This document shows, in pieces, positions 42,831 through 52,670 of a stretch of DNA of 64,000 bases. How positions within the stretch are numbered: the stretch's first letter is position 1; each line of letters starts with the position of its first letter. The notes under the pieces are model-generated. The model searched no databases, had not been told where the DNA came from, and was given only the letters and a program-made list of their open reading frames with translations. Made by a program: the position numbers and the translations under genes. The DNA is from Datnioides undecimradiatus. Its lineage: Eukaryota; Chordata; Actinopteri; Lobotiformes; Datnioididae. The stretch lies in the NCBI GenBank assembly GCA_008933995.1, contig WARS01000010.1:8535001-8599000 (forward strand), written 5' to 3'.

Positions 42831-42949
42831 CCACTGAAAAAGGAGATATAACTGCAACTGGCGGGGGACATCCACCTGATGACCTCACACCTACAGCGGA
42901 GCTGACACTGAGCAGCAACAGGGTGCTCCTACTAACAGAGGATGTATAG
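42831..42949 (+). pseudogene. Fragment of Harbinger-type Myb/SANT-like gene
   Basis: After an acceptor-like TCATTTCAG, one frame stays open for 38 codons to TAG at 42947-42949. It reads ITATGGGHPPDDLTP, then TAELTLSSN. This matches, from memory, the TGGGPPPxDLTPAEExALxxN signature just C-terminal to the Myb/SANT DNA-binding domain of the accessory protein carried by PIF/Harbinger transposons (partner of the HARBI1-type nuclease) and its domesticated relatives. No Myb domain or nuclease is visible nearby. After SSN the resemblance fades and a stop follows. It is probably a relic exon. Confidence 0.5.
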
Positions 42950-43151
42950 AGTGAAGGACATATATGTGAGCCATATGTACAAGGCATTTTCTACTTTTAC
43001 AGTTGAACTACAGTATATCTTGAGTGGAGGCACCATATGTCTTGATATGGGCCAAGTTTAAGTTTAAGTTTTATTTTGTTTAAACACTGTGCATCTTATG
43101 CAATTCTTCCTTGTTTTGCTCTTTCTGTCTGCTGTGTTGTTCAATTTGCAG

Positions 43152-43219
43152 GGCAATGGCACCAGAGTGTTTGAGGCCTTGATGAAGAGACTGCGTCAGC
43201 AGGCACACATATGCTGGAG
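43152..43219 (+). other. Putative exon 1 of a hypothetical spliced transcript
   Basis: It is preceded by a pyrimidine-rich tract ending TTCAATTTGCAG and followed by GAG|GTAAAA. Of the three frames only one is open through all 68 bases (GNGTRVFEALMKRLRQQA...), containing an in-frame ATG at the MKRL position. The next putative exon starts 85 bases downstream, a typical short fish intron. No protein family recognised. Confidence 0.2.
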
Positions 43220-43304
43220 GTAAAAGCAAGACCAAATGTGAAAAGTTTTGGATGTGTCTGAGCTCTACAAATTACAGTATGCAAAACCATTCACCTTGCT
43301 GCAG

Positions 43305-43343
43305 GACAGAGCCGGAACAAGAAGTATATCAGCAGGGAATGAA
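43305..43343 (+). other. Putative exon 2 of a hypothetical spliced transcript
   Basis: Bounded by CACCTTGCTGCAG and a near-consensus donor GAA|GTAAGT. Its 39 bases continue the open phase of the preceding putative exon (TEPEQEVYQQGM). Short for an exon, but the donor is one of the strongest in this part of the window. Confidence 0.2.
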
Positions 43344-44745
43344 GTAAGTAACTATTACATAACTACAATATTGCTTTTACCAGAAACACGAGCTACTCAG
43401 TGTCATCTTCACATTGCTTTTGAAAGCCACAGACTGGGCATACTGCAGTAGAAAAAGGTGAAAATACGAAGTGGTTGAGTAAATCAACAAATAACAGCAC
43501 AGCTTTGGTACACCTCAGGGTGCACTTGAAATCAAAGGTGACCATGAATAAAATGGGGATTAACCTTGAATGCAGGTGGGAAAAGAAATAGAGCAGCTTT
43601 TGACACAGTGAAAATGGTTAAACATGATTTTCCTCCATATTTTTAAAATGTTTTATTAATACAGTCTTTGAAACAAAACAAGTAAATTTATGCTTGGTCT
43701 TATTTGATATGAGTGATGCATGTATGAACAGACACTCGACAGAACTGTCTGCTGAGATTCTGTCTCCTCTTGTCGGAAATTCTGTCCCACACAGATAAAT
43801 TGGGCTTGACAGTTAAGCTGCTACGGTGCAAGGATAGTTCAGTGGCGTAAGTTACCTTGGTCACTGAGCAGGCAATCGTATAAGCCACAGTGATATAAAC
43901 GGATCTCTCTCTTAAACTGGTGAGTCAAAATAAGCCAGGATTTTCCTTTATGATGGATTACCCCCCAGGTATGCAAAAGGGAATGCTGTTAACAAGCCCA
44001 TACAACTGGCAAACAGCAGTAGTCTGGGCTCAGAGGTGGAAAATTTACTTTTTTCTTTACTGACCATTTTTTTTCTCAGACGTAAGGTGTTTGGAATAGA
44101 AAACCAAGAAGCGAGGACGTCAGATGAATTTTCATGAGAAACATTAAAACAGATATAGGCCGTTACTGATCAATCTCATAGTAAAAGATCATATCAGAAG
44201 AAACATTGCCCATTCAGGTGAAAATAAACTATAACTAAGCATGTTGTACTACATTTGAGTTGCAAGAAGATCACATATAAAACACTAGAAGTCAGTATTT
44301 GATACCTACTTAAAATTGTACATGACCACGATCGCATGGTTGTAATCAAACTTCTAACGTTGGCGATCGAGCTACAAATGAACAGGTGTACAAGCTAACA
44401 CAACACAGCCAGGCATGATAAGTTGCAAAAGCTGCTTTGATTAAAGGAACAAAACAAAACAAGTTACCAACAAGCAGGAAAAATAAAGAGCTTTTGATAG
44501 CTTTGGTATTTGATTCTTTTTTATTGTCTTCTCTCAGATGAAAGCTGAAATTCATTTGGGTTTTTGGACTTCACATCCATCCATCAGTGGTAATTCTTTT
44601 TTATTTTCTTCTAAATTGATGTTTTAAATATCTTTTTAAAGTTTCATCATTTTGGATAAATGAAAGGGAATAAAGCATCACATAGTTCCATAGACAGGGG
44701 ACAGTACGTCTGTATTACTGTTTTATGGTCTCCTAACATTTGCAG

Positions 44746-44813
44746 TTACTCAGACATAAATAGAAGGACATGTCCTTCTGCTGGGGCCGCTCATCCCTTC
44801 AGGGAGCAGCCAG
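44746..44813 (+). other. Putative exon 3 of a hypothetical spliced transcript
   Basis: The acceptor region TCTCCTAACATTTGCAG contains a branch-point-like CTAAC, and the donor is CAG|GTAAGA, a near-perfect consensus. It is 68 bases long and open in the phase required by the previous putative exon (YSDINRRTCPSAGAAHPF...). Confidence 0.2.
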
Positions 44814-45423
44814 GTAAGAGTATAGAACATGACAGCCCATCACATGATGACAGGCCTGAACATAAATCTCTTGAAGCCCTTCACTAACTTATATTTATAT
44901 CTGCTGCTGACCTATAAAACCAGTGGCTGTGTCTCTCTTGAGACATTCAACTTAACTTGAATGTTACTTGATGTTTTATACAGTATATTTAATATTTTAG
45001 ATAAAACAGAGCAGTTTGTTACTTCAAAAGACTGTAATTTCTGTGGACTTAACCCACTAAATCAATATCTCACGATCAAAGATGTTTAGCATCATCCAGC
45101 ACCATAGGTATTTGTTTTAATAATCCAAATATGCTATCAGTATTTCAGACACACGCCGTGAAGATCAGAGACTCAAAATGCAGAGATCGACACACAACTT
45201 GAGGCACTGGGGCACCAGGCAGGCATGCACAAACAAATCCAGGGAGGGAGAAGGAACTAATGTCAAAATCAGGATCAAGATGGTAGTCAAATGTTGTGTA
45301 TTCAACATTTATTTATTGTCTATAAATTCTACGGAAAGACCAAAATCAACAATGAATCACTCCCTCTAACAAGTGTTGCTGTTTGTAGCAATGACTGATT
45401 TAGTGTATTTCTCTGTCCCACAG

Positions 45424-45464
45424 ACCTCTGTTGTTTTGCAGCAACAGTCATGCTAGTGGCTTGA
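45424..45464 (+). other. Putative terminal coding segment
   Basis: It follows a strong acceptor (TTTCTCTGTCCCACAG) and continues the phase of exon 3 for thirteen codons (DLCCFAATVMLVA) to TGA at 45462-45464. Its end overlaps the start of a dispersed repeat, so if it is real it is a repeat-derived tail. With the three upstream segments it gives 216 bases, exactly 72 codons including the stop. Confidence 0.15.
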
Positions 45465-45810
45465 TGCTATTAGCTAAATGCTGACAGCATGCTCGAAATG
45501 CTAAAGCTAGCATATGTTTAGAATGTGTATGTCAGTGTAAAATGTTCATAAAAAGGGCAAGAAATACAATTTAAAGTCTCCTTCACTGTTGACCTATTAC
45601 GCTTAAAAGCACAAATGTCAACCTCATGATGGTGCCAGAGGAAAAGTTAGATGATGATTAAAGTCATTAGAAGTCATTGCCTGGCAGCCATGATTGTTTG
45701 TGCAAAATGCCATGGCATGGTCATGGTCCATTCAATAATTGTTGAGATATTTCAGTGCAGATCACGAGTGGACCGCTAGCCTGACGTTGCCATTCCTAGG
45801 CCTAAAACTA
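45440..45810 (+). repeat. Dispersed repeat family B, fragment 6
   Basis: Runs from a GCTAGTGGCTTGATGCTATT segment through AATGTCAACCTCATGATGG, AGAGGAAAAGTTAGATGATG, TCCATTCAATAATTGTTGAG and GTGGACCGCTAGCC to TGCCATTCCTAGG. It is opposite in orientation to the 40515 copy and shares the CAACAATTATTGAATGG-like core with it. Confidence 0.7.
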
Positions 45811-46359
45811 CACTGCTCAGTGGCTTTAGGAAATCATTGAGCTTTAAAATACAAAAACAAACAACCAAACAAAAAAATTGGACCTTTGAGAGCCACATTT
45901 TAAGAATCCTGCCTGCAGTGGTAGTAACAGGCTTGGGGCTGAATGCCAGGCGAAGGTAGTTGAAAAACACTCGACGAGGTATTTATAGGGTCTCTGGACT
46001 GGAAATGGAGAATGCTGCCAGTTTATCCTTCGATACAGTATGATAATCTAAAGCATCAGCTTTTCCATTGAACAGAGTCATTCTGCTTGAAATCAGTGCA
46101 ACATCTCACATTTTGGACCAAATTCCCCAACAATCAGCATGATTTATTAACTAATGCTGTTAGAGGCTGCATAAACCTACATATTCACACACTGTCAAAT
46201 GGATTGCACTGGATGCAGTAGATAATTTGCAATGAGTTATCTAATGTTTAGTTAATACTGCACTTAAACACAGTTTGGTTTACAGTCTGCCTTCCTCCAG
46301 GATTAATGAAACACAATGTTACTGCATATTGGCGTAGGCAGGCCAAAAAATATTATGTT

Positions 46360-46500
46360 GTAGATGGAGGCTCTGCAAATGATAATGGTAATTAATCCTC
46401 CAGGAGTTTATTAATTGTTAATTGAATTTGCTTAATTTCAACAGATTGCTGCCTGACAAAGGAGGCTTTATCTTTTATTATTACACCTTATCATTTGTAA
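46360..46500. promoter_or_regulatory. Candidate conserved noncoding block
   Basis: Dense homeodomain-type cores in about 140 bases, including GGTAATTAATCC (a TAATCC Otx/bicoid-type core), TTATTAATTGTTAATTGAAT and GCTTAATTTC, plus CTGCAAATGATAATGG. No simple repeat. It is enhancer-like by motif density. Confidence 0.33.
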
Positions 46501-47447
46501 TTTCACAGAAACACTTTCACCTGAGTATGTACCTATTCTAATACATTGATTTTTATCAGTTTGTTCATTTAATTGGTTTATTTTTGACACCACCGAGGCC
46601 AAGTTTCCAGTAGTTTCTTCACCGAGTGCGCAGGTACACAGCTTATGAGAGGTCTTGAGATTCAACTGTGCAAGAGGCTCCGACTGATTTAGGCGTCACG
46701 AGTTGCTGCAAATGCATGTTCACAGCAGGTAAATGGAAGTAAGCCAATCATCTTCGATGTTACCGGCTCCAATATTTTTTGTTTTACGCGCTCACTCAAC
46801 GGGATGAGAAGGGAAGAGAAAAAGAGACACCTTTAGCAGATTAAAATGAGCATAAGCTGAGCTAGAGACTCGGTGATAGGTGACACAGGAAGGCGCACTG
46901 CTTTTGGTCTCAAAGCTTTGATTTTTTTCCTCTGCAGAGACACTTTTTAGTTGTACTCGTTCAGCCTGTAACCTTTAGCGGTGATGTGTCATCTTTTCTC
47001 CAATCTAGGCTCATTACTGTCAGGCTCCCTTTGGCTTCTTTTTAATATAAAGTCATGTGAAATCAGAGCTGTCCCTTTTTTCATCATTGCTGTTTACTTT
47101 TGCTTTTAAGTGTCTCATCAAAACTGTGGCTTCTCTAAAGTCCTTAAAATAATACGCCTTTTCTTCATGATGTGTAAACTCCGTAAAGGTCAGGCCCAGG
47201 GCTTTCTGCTATTTATTTAAAAATGCAGATATTAGCATGAACGCAGATTACTCCACATGACTGATACCTTCAAGTAATGTGTTGTTGAATTGCAACACTA
47301 TGGCAGGAGGTCAAATCAAAGCAGGTACTCAACTGATGAAAACCATTGGCTATTTAAACTTACGCTGTCATAAAAACACTAAGTGGGTACTCAATCACCG
47401 GCTCATTTTATACCTGCTGAACTGATGAATCCACACAAATGGCTGCG

Positions 47448-47448
<1 letters not shown>
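46501..47448. other. No gene recognised
   Basis: Complex noncoding sequence with a few GC-richer patches around 46600-46900. No repeat or coding signal that I can support. Confidence 0.4.

Positions 47449-47486
<38 letters not shown>
47449..47486. repeat. (AC)n microsatellite
   Basis: About nineteen uninterrupted AC units. Confidence 0.97.
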
Positions 47487-47487
<1 letters not shown>

Positions 47488-47594
47488 ATTTATGGATCCT
47501 CTGGAAATTTCTATTTTATGACAGGGTTGAGTAATTTAGAGTAGTAATATTGACAAAAGTGCATTAACATCTTTAATGTTTGGGCTTGTGATCT

Positions 47595-47852
47595 TTATTT
47601 CAATCCTCCATTAATCCGTCTGTTTGCTTGCTTCTTATTGCAGAGGAGAAAGGGGGTAGCGGGCATGCAAGCTGTCATTTTACAGCATCTTGTTGAATTT
47701 CCTGAGGTGTTTCCAGGCCAGCTGGGAGATATTCTGTCCTGGGTCTGCCCTGGGGTTTCCTCCCAGTCCGCCCTCGGGGGAATCCTTACACGATGCAGAG
47801 GAGCAGCATTTTGACTCAAAGGTCCTCCTGGGTCATTGAGCTCCTCACACAT
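47595..47852 (-). mobile_element. LINE 3'-end fragment (ORF2 C-terminus)
   Basis: Read on the minus strand it shows TGAGGAGCTCAATGACCCAG, then ATGCTGCTCCTCTGCATCG, then GGGAGGAAACCCCAGGGCAG, ACCCAGGACAGAATATC and CAGCTGGCCTGGAAACACCT. This is the familiar 3' end of a teleost non-LTR retrotransposon, where the intact frame has a GRPRxxWRDY...LAWERLG signature. Here the frame is broken, about 50 bases between the CTGCATCG and GGGAGG segments appear deleted, and the tail near 47600 is a degenerate GATGGATGG-like repeat. An 85-codon open frame over it is out of register with the ancestral one. Confidence 0.7.
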
Positions 47853-48207
47853 TTATGAGCGAGTCAAGCTGCCATATGGAAAAAAAGTCTCAATTTGTCC
47901 TCTGGTATCACCAGTTCATTTTTTTTACCTGCTGCTCAAATCTTGTGACCTAAAGCTGACTTGTGCTTTGTGACTAATCATGAAATGACTACATCCCCTC
48001 TTTTATCCATCCCATGGCCCTTTTTACATGATTCATGATTTATGAACTACTGTCCAATGAGGCCAAAGGGACAACATCATTTTAACACCATGTGTCATAG
48101 TCTTTGGATCTCAGCGGCCCTTTAATGTCCTGTCAGTGCGCTTCACCAAGTAAAAATGGAGACAGAGCACAATCCTGTCAACACCAAGTGCTCCACAACA
48201 TCTTTAA

Positions 48208-48590
48208 AGGAATAGTTTGACATTTTGGGAAATGCTTTTATACGCTTTCTTCTAAAGAGTTAGTTGAGGAGATTGGTACCACTCTTTTTTTTTTTTTTCA
48301 GTAAATATGAAACTACAGCAGGTTAGCTTATCAAAAAGGCTGGATGTTACTGAAAACTGCAAATTGTTGCACTAACACATGCTTCTGTATGGAAAAAAAT
48401 AAAACATGTTATTGACAATTGCACAAAGCCAAGCTAGCTGTTCTCTTCCTTTAATGCTATGCTAAGCTAAGCTAACCATCTCCTGGCTCTAGCTTCATAT
48501 GCAGCATACAAAATTAGAATTTTTTCATCTAACTTCCAGAAAGAAAGAATTCTCTAAATACAAGTATTTCTTTGTAACTTCTTTGGTGCA
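48208..48590 (+). mobile_element. Long-inverted-repeat (foldback) MITE, copy 2
   Basis: Begins TTTAAAGGAATAGTTTGACA followed by TTTTGGGAAATGC, then GAGTTAGTTGAGGAGATTGG, GTAAATATGAAACTACAGC and AGGTTAGCTTA. The right arm holds ATGCTAAGCTAAGCTAACC, then GCTCTAGCTTCATATGC and CATCTAACTTCCAGAAAG in inverse order. A T run (about 48283-48298) interrupts the left arm. Same family as 28058-28535 but retaining more of the outer left end. Confidence 0.75.
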
Positions 48591-50121
48591 TAAAGCTTAG
48601 CAAATGGCACTATAAAAAATATAGAATTAACACCATAAGGCAGCCTAAGTCAATACGAAGAATTTAAAGAAGTGCAATGAGCATATGACCTTTAAATAGC
48701 TTGCAGAAGCAGATCTAGACCCCAGTATTCCCAGAGAAAACCTGGTAATACTGTCTTAGCCCTTTTCCCAATCCACACAGCACATATACTATAGACAGGA
48801 TTAACAAACTCCCTTGGCCCTTATTTTATCTCTTAAAGTCTGGCCTATTCTTCCATGACCAGGACAAAATCTACATTTTTTACTCTCGAATCTGAGGCTT
48901 TGCCATCAGGCAGACTCTCCTCCCTGACAAAGGATTTCCCAGGGAGACAGAGCAGTGTAATCCTTAAACAATTCTAATGGATGGCTCGAGAGATGTGAGT
49001 GATATTCAAGTAGAATGATGGAATTAATTCTATTGCTACTTGTCACATACAAGTCTGTTCTATCCCAATTTTAGATATCTTGGGTACCATTTTTTTGCAC
49101 TTTTTACATTAATGGAAGGTTAAAGAATACTGGACCTGCAAGCGAATCCCTTTTAAAACCCAGGTCCAGCACATGAGGATGGATGGATTTCACCCCCATT
49201 GGTTGACACTCTGATAGAAACTGTGTGCTCTCAGCAGGCTGGATTATTTTACAGATGCAATCCAAAAGCGATTGCATTTTTTTGCAATCTATGGTTTATT
49301 TTTTCATCTTCTGTAAGGGAAAAAAAAAAGTTACCGTGAACTTACATCATCAGTCAATGTGCTTGACGCGCAAGATGATGAACCTTCCCCACAACATACT
49401 GCATCTTCTGCCACCCCCACCGAAACAAGATAAGAGATGAAGCTACCTAGCCAAGAATGAGATCCCCGCCCCCTGAATTCTGAACTGTCCTCCTTTTCAG
49501 CCCCAATTTTACTGCACGATGTGAGAGAAGTGGCTGCTAGAGAGGTCGGGGAAAAGTTATTCACTGACAAAAACACTGGCGCCTCTTTCCAGACTGACAG
49601 AACATCTGAATCCACACAGTAAAATAAAGTGTTATTGTTGCAGTTGGTGCAGACAAAGGATCTACAGTTTGTATTACTGGAGTTTGAAGACAGCCATGAT
49701 ATCACAAGCTGCAACTGATCCTTTGAAAAAAAGCTGTCAACTAAACTTCTATTTTCTCTTTTTGTCTTTTTCTGCACTTCTTTGCCAGCTTTTTTTTCCC
49801 CTTAAGGCACAACCGATGCAATGTCAAGGAAAATTTGCTTTAAGGCAACAGACAATATTTATTTTAAAAACAAATGCTTCAGCTTCTCAGTTCATGTGTT
49901 TTTAGTGGGTGGTTACAACTTCCAGATTAAAATAACTTTTATTCTGACAAAACTGCCTGTGCATGTAAAGGCTGGTCATTAAGTACAATTATTTCAGTTT
50001 GATGAAAATTAATTTAATTTTAATTGTATTCTTCTGTGGGAGTTGTTGGCTGCTTAAGGGCCTTGGGCATTTTGCAGTTTTTACCAACGCAAGATGAATA
50101 ATTTGGTTTTGTTTTCTAATC

Positions 50122-50124
<3 letters not shown>
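48591..50124. other. No gene recognised; one odd open region
   Basis: Plus-strand sequence at about 49460-49630 reads through 53 codons without stop and looks protein-like in composition, while the minus strand of 49331-49777 is open for 148 codons. Neither shows a domain that I know. The rest is AT-rich noncoding DNA. Confidence 0.3.

Positions 50125-50164
<40 letters not shown>
50125..50164. repeat. (AC)n microsatellite
   Basis: Twenty uninterrupted AC units. Confidence 0.97.
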
Positions 50165-50168
<4 letters not shown>

Positions 50169-50769
50169 GTCATCTGTAATAGTGAAGAGAAGACTCTGAA
50201 GCAGGCATTTGACTTAAAGGTTGTTATTTTTAGCATTTTTACAACATGATCTGACACCTACAGTTGGTTAATGACACAACAAAGATATCACCCCCATAGT
50301 CAAACCTCCTGATTGGCAGTCTACACCATACGATTTGTTTGAATGCACTTTTAATGTTTTTTCTGTTTCCATCAATGACCTCCTCACAGGTCGCTGTGTT
50401 CAGCTCAGCGCTCACTGTTCCTCGCTGCAGTGCTAAAGCCTACTGTGATGCTGCATTTAGTTCTCATGCCTCCAGACTCTAAAACAGCCTCCCTGTTGAT
50501 TTGAGGGTGTTTTCTTTGTTCCTTTTAGAGGAAAAAAAACTTTCTTTTCCAACTTTCTTTCACCCAGGATCTCTTACTGTATCTTTCCTATTTCTTTTTT
50601 TGTTTGTCTAGTCCCACATCACCATCAGTTCTAACTGATAATGATTCTTATTATCAATACCAGTGCCTCAGGCCACCAAATTTACTGTTTTGGTTCAGTC
50701 TCACTGCTCTTGTTAGCTCTCATTTTCAGCCCCAGTAGATATTTGTTTTCTCTGATAAAGCCTTGATAA

Positions 50770-50960
50770 ACCCACTGTTATCTACCTGCCCTCAACAATA
50801 ACAATAGCAACTAGCTGGCGAAGATAACATTTAGAAGCTAAAAATCCAGATTTTTCACTTAAAGGTTTATGTAGAAAAGACATTAATGGTGGACTTATCT
50901 GGTGGACTGAAACACAACTGGTTCGCCAGAGCTGAAAGGAGAAGCTACAGTGTAGGCTTC
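50770..50960 (+). repeat. Possible dispersed teleost repeat
   Basis: Contains AGCAACTAGCTGGCGAAGAT, CATTTAGAAGCTAAAAATCC, TGGTGGACTTATCTGGTGGA and CAGAGCTGAAAGGAG. The order recalls a fish repeat with CTAGCTGGTGAACAT and ATTTAGCAGCTAAAGAGCC. No second copy in this window, so confidence is limited. Confidence 0.35.
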
Positions 50961-51198
50961 AGAAACCAGGAGCATAGTGTTATAGGTATGACAACAATGT
51001 AGGTGTAATTACCCTGTCAGTGTCAGCTTTATATCAACATAATATGTCAATGTTGTGTTTACTGTTTGTTGCTGTGCCAACACGTTATGAAATAACGGTA
51101 AAGATTTATTGCCGACCACCCAAAGTGCAAACAGTGCAAAAGTATTTACAGTGGAAAAAAATGTGGAAAAAATCAGTCAATTAATGAAAAAATACCTA

Positions 51199-51744
51199 CA
51201 GTGGTACCTTGACTTACGAGCGTCCCAACTAACGAGTTTTTCAAGATACGAGCCGTCTCTCGGACGATTTTTTGCTTTGAGTTGCGAGCTAAAATTCGGG
51301 TTACGAGCCGGCTTCAGACACCCCACTGCTAGTTGGCGTAGCGAACGCCACAGTGAACGCCGTAACATCCGCCCAGCATCCCGTGTCTCACTCAATAGCA
51401 AGACAGCTGCAGATGAAAGTGAGGGAAGGACAAAAATCAGCGAATAAGATTCAGTTATTCAGTTCAGCCTTTCTCCTCCACCTCCGTCAGCATCCTCAAA
51501 GTAAATGCTGTACATTATACTTAATAAAACCTATTGTATTGTTTTGTTACACAATATTCGTTATTTATAAGTACACTTTTCTTATTTAAAAACATGTAAC
51601 AAAAAAAAACTGCTGTGTTTTTTTGGGATGGATTAATGGCATTTCAATTCATTTCAATGGGGAAAATTGATTTGACATACGAGTAATCTGAGTTCCGAGC
51701 TCCGTCACGGAACGAATTAAACTCATTAGTTTAAGGTACCACTG
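51199..51744. mobile_element. 546-bp TA-flanked MITE (Tc1/mariner-pogo type)
   Basis: The left end reads CAGTGGTACCTTGACTTACG, and the right end read on the other strand is CAGTGGTACCTTAAACTAAT. This gives twelve identical terminal bases with further scattered matches (both then reach a GAG). TA dinucleotides flank it at 51197-51198 and 51745-51746, the target duplication of the Tc1/mariner superfamily. Internal ACGAG motifs recur near both ends. CpG is locally raised. No transposase frame exists, so it is non-autonomous. The 112-codon frame crossing its left end is spurious. Confidence 0.85.
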
Positions 51745-52079
51745 TATTTACATGAAAAGAGTTCTTCAATAACTCTGTACAGGAACCACAATGCAAGAAT
51801 CAGCAGTCTGTTACCTTTAGTACAACCCAGTCAAGACTGACTCTAGAATGCCAAGATGGCCCCTTTCATACTACTAGCCCCTCCCCTGAGTGTAGCTCTT
51901 CAGTACAATTAAACAATATTTTTGTGGCATTTAAGGCAAATACAATATAATTTCCTGTGTCAGCACCTAGACACTTATTCTTACAACAAACATATCCATT
52001 TCTCCACATCAGAAATAATCCCATACTGGCTAAAGACAAACTAGTATGAAAAACAAAATACAATAATGCTGGTCACCTG

Positions 52080-52460
52080 ACCATAAACGCACCACAGTGC
52101 CCTAAATATAGGCGGAAATGCATCGGCCCCGTTTTTGCCAGTCCGATGCCAGCAGCGTTCTCCCTGAAGTGAGTGAACGCAGTGTTTGATTCATAAACGA
52201 AGTATTGCAGCCACGTGTACTCTGTGGTCGCGCCACTTAAGCTGTTCTGGAGGGGAGATGTAAAGTGATTTAGGAGTGTTGGAAATGTGTAGCGAACACG
52301 GAAGGGAGCGGAGCAATGAATGGATGTGTGCGCGTGTGCACGTGTGTGCGCACGGCCTATAGGCCGCGACGCAGCAGTGAGAAACGCGTCTGCGCTGCTC
52401 GCAGCCAGTGACAGAGCCGCTCTGTCACAATCAGGTTTTGTACTAACTGGTAAATGTGTA
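52080..52460. other. Isolated CpG-rich island
   Basis: By hand count roughly thirty CpG dinucleotides fall in about 380 bases, against near absence in most of the window. It includes CGCGCC, CCGCGACGC and AACGCGTCTGCGC clusters. Frames are short. It may be a small CpG island, such as a promoter or orphan island, or the body of a young, not yet decayed repeat. No TATA box or transcript evidence is visible. Confidence 0.6.
52324..52366. other. Alternating purine-pyrimidine tract plus 14-bp palindrome
   Basis: Bases 52324-52354 alternate strictly purine and pyrimidine with many CG and TG steps, the classic Z-DNA-prone pattern. It runs into a perfect palindrome, CGGCCTATAGGCCG, at 52353-52366. 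Both lie inside the CpG-rich island. Confidence 0.8.
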
Positions 52461-52670
52461 TCGACCCTCCATCGATGATGTGGTTTTGTTATGTGTCACA
52501 CTCACCATATTAGCTTAGTTATGTATGCTGCATTCTTACTTCTTACTTATTCTTACTTACTTTATTGAAATAGCGAAAACAAAAGTAGGCAAACATCACA
52601 CAAAGTTGAATTCTGAGCTCCTCACTACATTCAAAAGAAAAAAGGAGACATCTGAGTCGGCATTGTAGTA

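Noticed and set aside
49331-49777. Minus-strand 148-codon frame and plus-strand protein-like stretch at 49460-49630
   Set aside because: The two strands compete, the Ser/Cys-rich product has no motif, the plus-strand stretch is closed by stops on both sides, and I recognise no homologue.
47449-50164. Two (AC)n tracts near 47.46 and 50.14 kb considered as ends of one duplication
   Set aside because: Their flanking sequences are unrelated. Independent microsatellites are the simpler reading.
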